Notes under the pieces: generated by a model | Told to the model about the DNA's origin: nothing | Seen by the model: the letters and a program-made list of their open reading frames with translations, nothing else | Database searches by the model: none | Assembly (NCBI GenBank): GCA_024640925.1 | Contig: JAHEEB010000290.1 | Location: 1-6,105, forward strand | Direction: 5' to 3' | Length of the DNA stretch: 6,105 nt | DNA from: Bacteroidota bacterium | GTDB lineage: Bacteria; Bacteroidota; Bacteroidia; Bacteroidales; UBA10428 | Position numbers and translations under genes: made by a program | Shown: positions 5,541 to 6,105 of the stretch, in pieces | Layout: every line of letters begins with the position of its first letter | How positions within the stretch are numbered: the stretch's first letter is position 1

Positions 5541-5567
5541 GTTATCTTCTAATACCTTAAAGATAAC
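5541..5567. repeat. Inverted repeat GTTATCTT/AAGATAAC
   Basis: GTTATCTT (5541-5548) and AAGATAAC (5560-5567) are exact reverse complements around an 11-base loop. It shares the AAGATA core with the dyad at 5502-5519, giving four alternating copies of the core within 65 bases, on both sides of the TATATTTG element. Confidence 0.3.
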
Positions 5568-5715
5568 ATGTTTTATTAATCATTTCCCTGAAAACCTATA
5601 ATCTGAGGTTCAGACAATATCCCTGGAAGCAAAGCTGCCAAAGAGAATTAGTACAACTGTTTTGTTAGGTATTATAATTACTAAATTTCAGAAATTAATT
5701 TCCAAGATGTTTTTA

Positions 5716-6105
5716 TTAAGTTGGCCAAATATCAGGTTCAGGCTTTTTCTTTTTTGCTGGTATTAAAATACTTGCCCCAATTCTAAATAGAAACCCCTTA
5801 TGTGTTAATAAAACATCGTTATCTTCATAGTCAATTAATTCTTTGTTAAATTTAGAGAATTCATAATAGGTATAATATAGTGAAAGTTCAAAGGAGAAAT
5901 GTGCATTAATGAAATATTCAAACCCTGTACCGAATTCAGAATTTAATCCATTCATTTTAAATATTGAAGGTTCAATATCATTTTCTTCTAAAGATTTAGA
6001 TTTATAATGTGAAAAACCTAAATTCATTACTGCAAATGGAGAAAATTTTGTTTTAGTAAAATAGCCTCTTATACTTGGTCCAATAAATGAAATTGCTTCT
6101 TGGTC
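5716..6105 (-). CDS. Outer-membrane beta-barrel protein, C-terminal part (partial)
   Basis: The last 129 codons of a gene whose start is beyond the window end. The frame is open to base 6105, so the ATG at 6027 is internal: the residues before it (FIGPSIRGYFTKTKFSPFAV) are clearly part of the same barrel. Alternating hydrophobic strands with aromatic girdles are visible, for example SIRGYFTKTKFSPFAVMNLG, SEFGTGFEYFINAHFSFELS, LYYTYYEF and the last strand HKGFLFRIGASILI. This is the pattern of the small OmpA/OmpW-like eight-stranded barrels common in Bacteroidota. The barrel does not stop at the final strand: a Lys/Pro-rich tail, PAKKKKPEPDIWPT, follows and would extend into the periplasm. Specific function is unknown; the signal peptide and N-terminal half are not in the window. 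Confidence 0.75.
   Translation of the reverse strand, partial: DQEAISFIGPSIRGYFTKTKFSPFAVMNLGFSHYKSKSLEENDIEPSIFKMNGLNSEFGTGFEYFINAHFSFELSLYYTYYEFSKFNKELIDYEDNDVLLTHKGFLFRIGASILIPAKKKKPEPDIWPT

Larger units (their letters stand above)
5439..5687 (-). pseudogene. Possible decayed gene, MNT-type nucleotidyltransferase-like
   Basis: One minus-strand frame keeps protein-like sequence across two TGA codons (5610-5612 and 5580-5582) and has no ATG. The upstream part reads NLVIIIPNKTVVLILFGSFA, then SRDIV, a stop, and TSDYRFSGK. It fits the minimal nucleotidyltransferase pattern GS-x10-D-x-D (LFGSxA..D....SD): Gly and Ser at 5634-5639, ten codons, then Asp at 5601-5603; the second Asp would be Arg. 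The last 46 codons, including RRVGIFGKDNTIFYEKEHSF, look coding and could correspond to the family's '..YEk' end, with material lost between. MNT proteins are usually antitoxins of HEPN toxins, but I find no HEPN gene beside it. The reading is speculative; it may be unrelated decayed DNA. Confidence 0.25.
5412..5715. other. Gene-poor stretch between the small membrane protein and the beta-barrel gene
   Basis: These 304 bases hold no intact gene. They contain the possible decayed frame at 5439-5687, two AAGATA-core inverted repeats and a possible -7 element. No terminator with a T-run is evident on the minus strand after the beta-barrel gene stop at 5716. The plus strand has one open frame across part of it, which is not protein-like. 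Confidence 0.6.

Noticed and set aside
5589..5765. Plus-strand open frame across the gap and into the end of the beta-barrel gene
   Set aside because: It has no start codon near its beginning, overlaps the certain barrel frame and lacks protein-like character.
1..6105. CRISPR arrays, tRNA or rRNA genes, insertion sequences, att sites
   Set aside because: No spaced direct repeats, cloverleaf-like sequence, transposase or integrase frames, or paired terminal repeats were seen.

Overview
The window looks like a chromosomal stretch from a Bacteroidota bacterium, most likely a Bacteroidales/Marinilabiliales-like lineage. The grounds are AT-rich DNA with A-rich leaders and few Shine-Dalgarno sites, TAnnTTTG-type promoter elements, a lipoprotein signal followed by an Asn/Lys/Asp-rich stretch, a Crp-like regulator of the usual Bacteroidota type, an outer-membrane beta-barrel tail, and a methyltransferase very close to Bacteroides structural-genomics proteins. 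The assignment comes from protein character only; there is no rRNA or marker gene here.

Layout. (1) 1-1166, plus strand: the last codons of an ECF-type sigma factor, overlapped by a four-helix membrane protein that is probably its anti-sigma partner, then overlapped by one base by a small helical TPR-like cytosolic protein. The three look like one translationally coupled unit. (2) 1191-3499, minus strand: transcription runs from an atypical SDR-fold protein without the catalytic Tyr/Lys, to a Crp/Fnr-family regulator 60 bases on, and then, after 173 bases, to a lipoprotein that I read as a bacterial expansin (DPBB domain plus CBM63). (3) 3500-3970: a long non-coding leader with a Bacteroidota-type -7 element and two consecutive hairpins, followed by a class I SAM-dependent methyltransferase (3971-4744) and its terminator. 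(4) 4789-5715: a scarred region on the minus strand. It holds a 45-codon 3' remnant of a nitroreductase, an intact small two-helix membrane protein, and a doubtful, stop-interrupted frame that recalls an MNT nucleotidyltransferase. (5) 5716-6105: the C-terminal part of an outer-membrane beta-barrel protein, cut by the window edge.

How the genes may work together. The sigma/membrane/TPR trio is a plausible signal-transduction cassette. The expansin is probably displayed on the cell surface, where it would bind and loosen cellulose or peptidoglycan without hydrolysing it. An identical 12-base word lies upstream of both the SDR gene and the expansin gene, flanking the Crp-like regulator, which hints at shared control but could be chance. 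I see no CRISPR array, tRNA, rRNA, transposase or complete mobile element. The most interesting items are the expansin lipoprotein, the SDR without its catalytic residues, the coupled sigma trio, and the hairpin leader of the methyltransferase.
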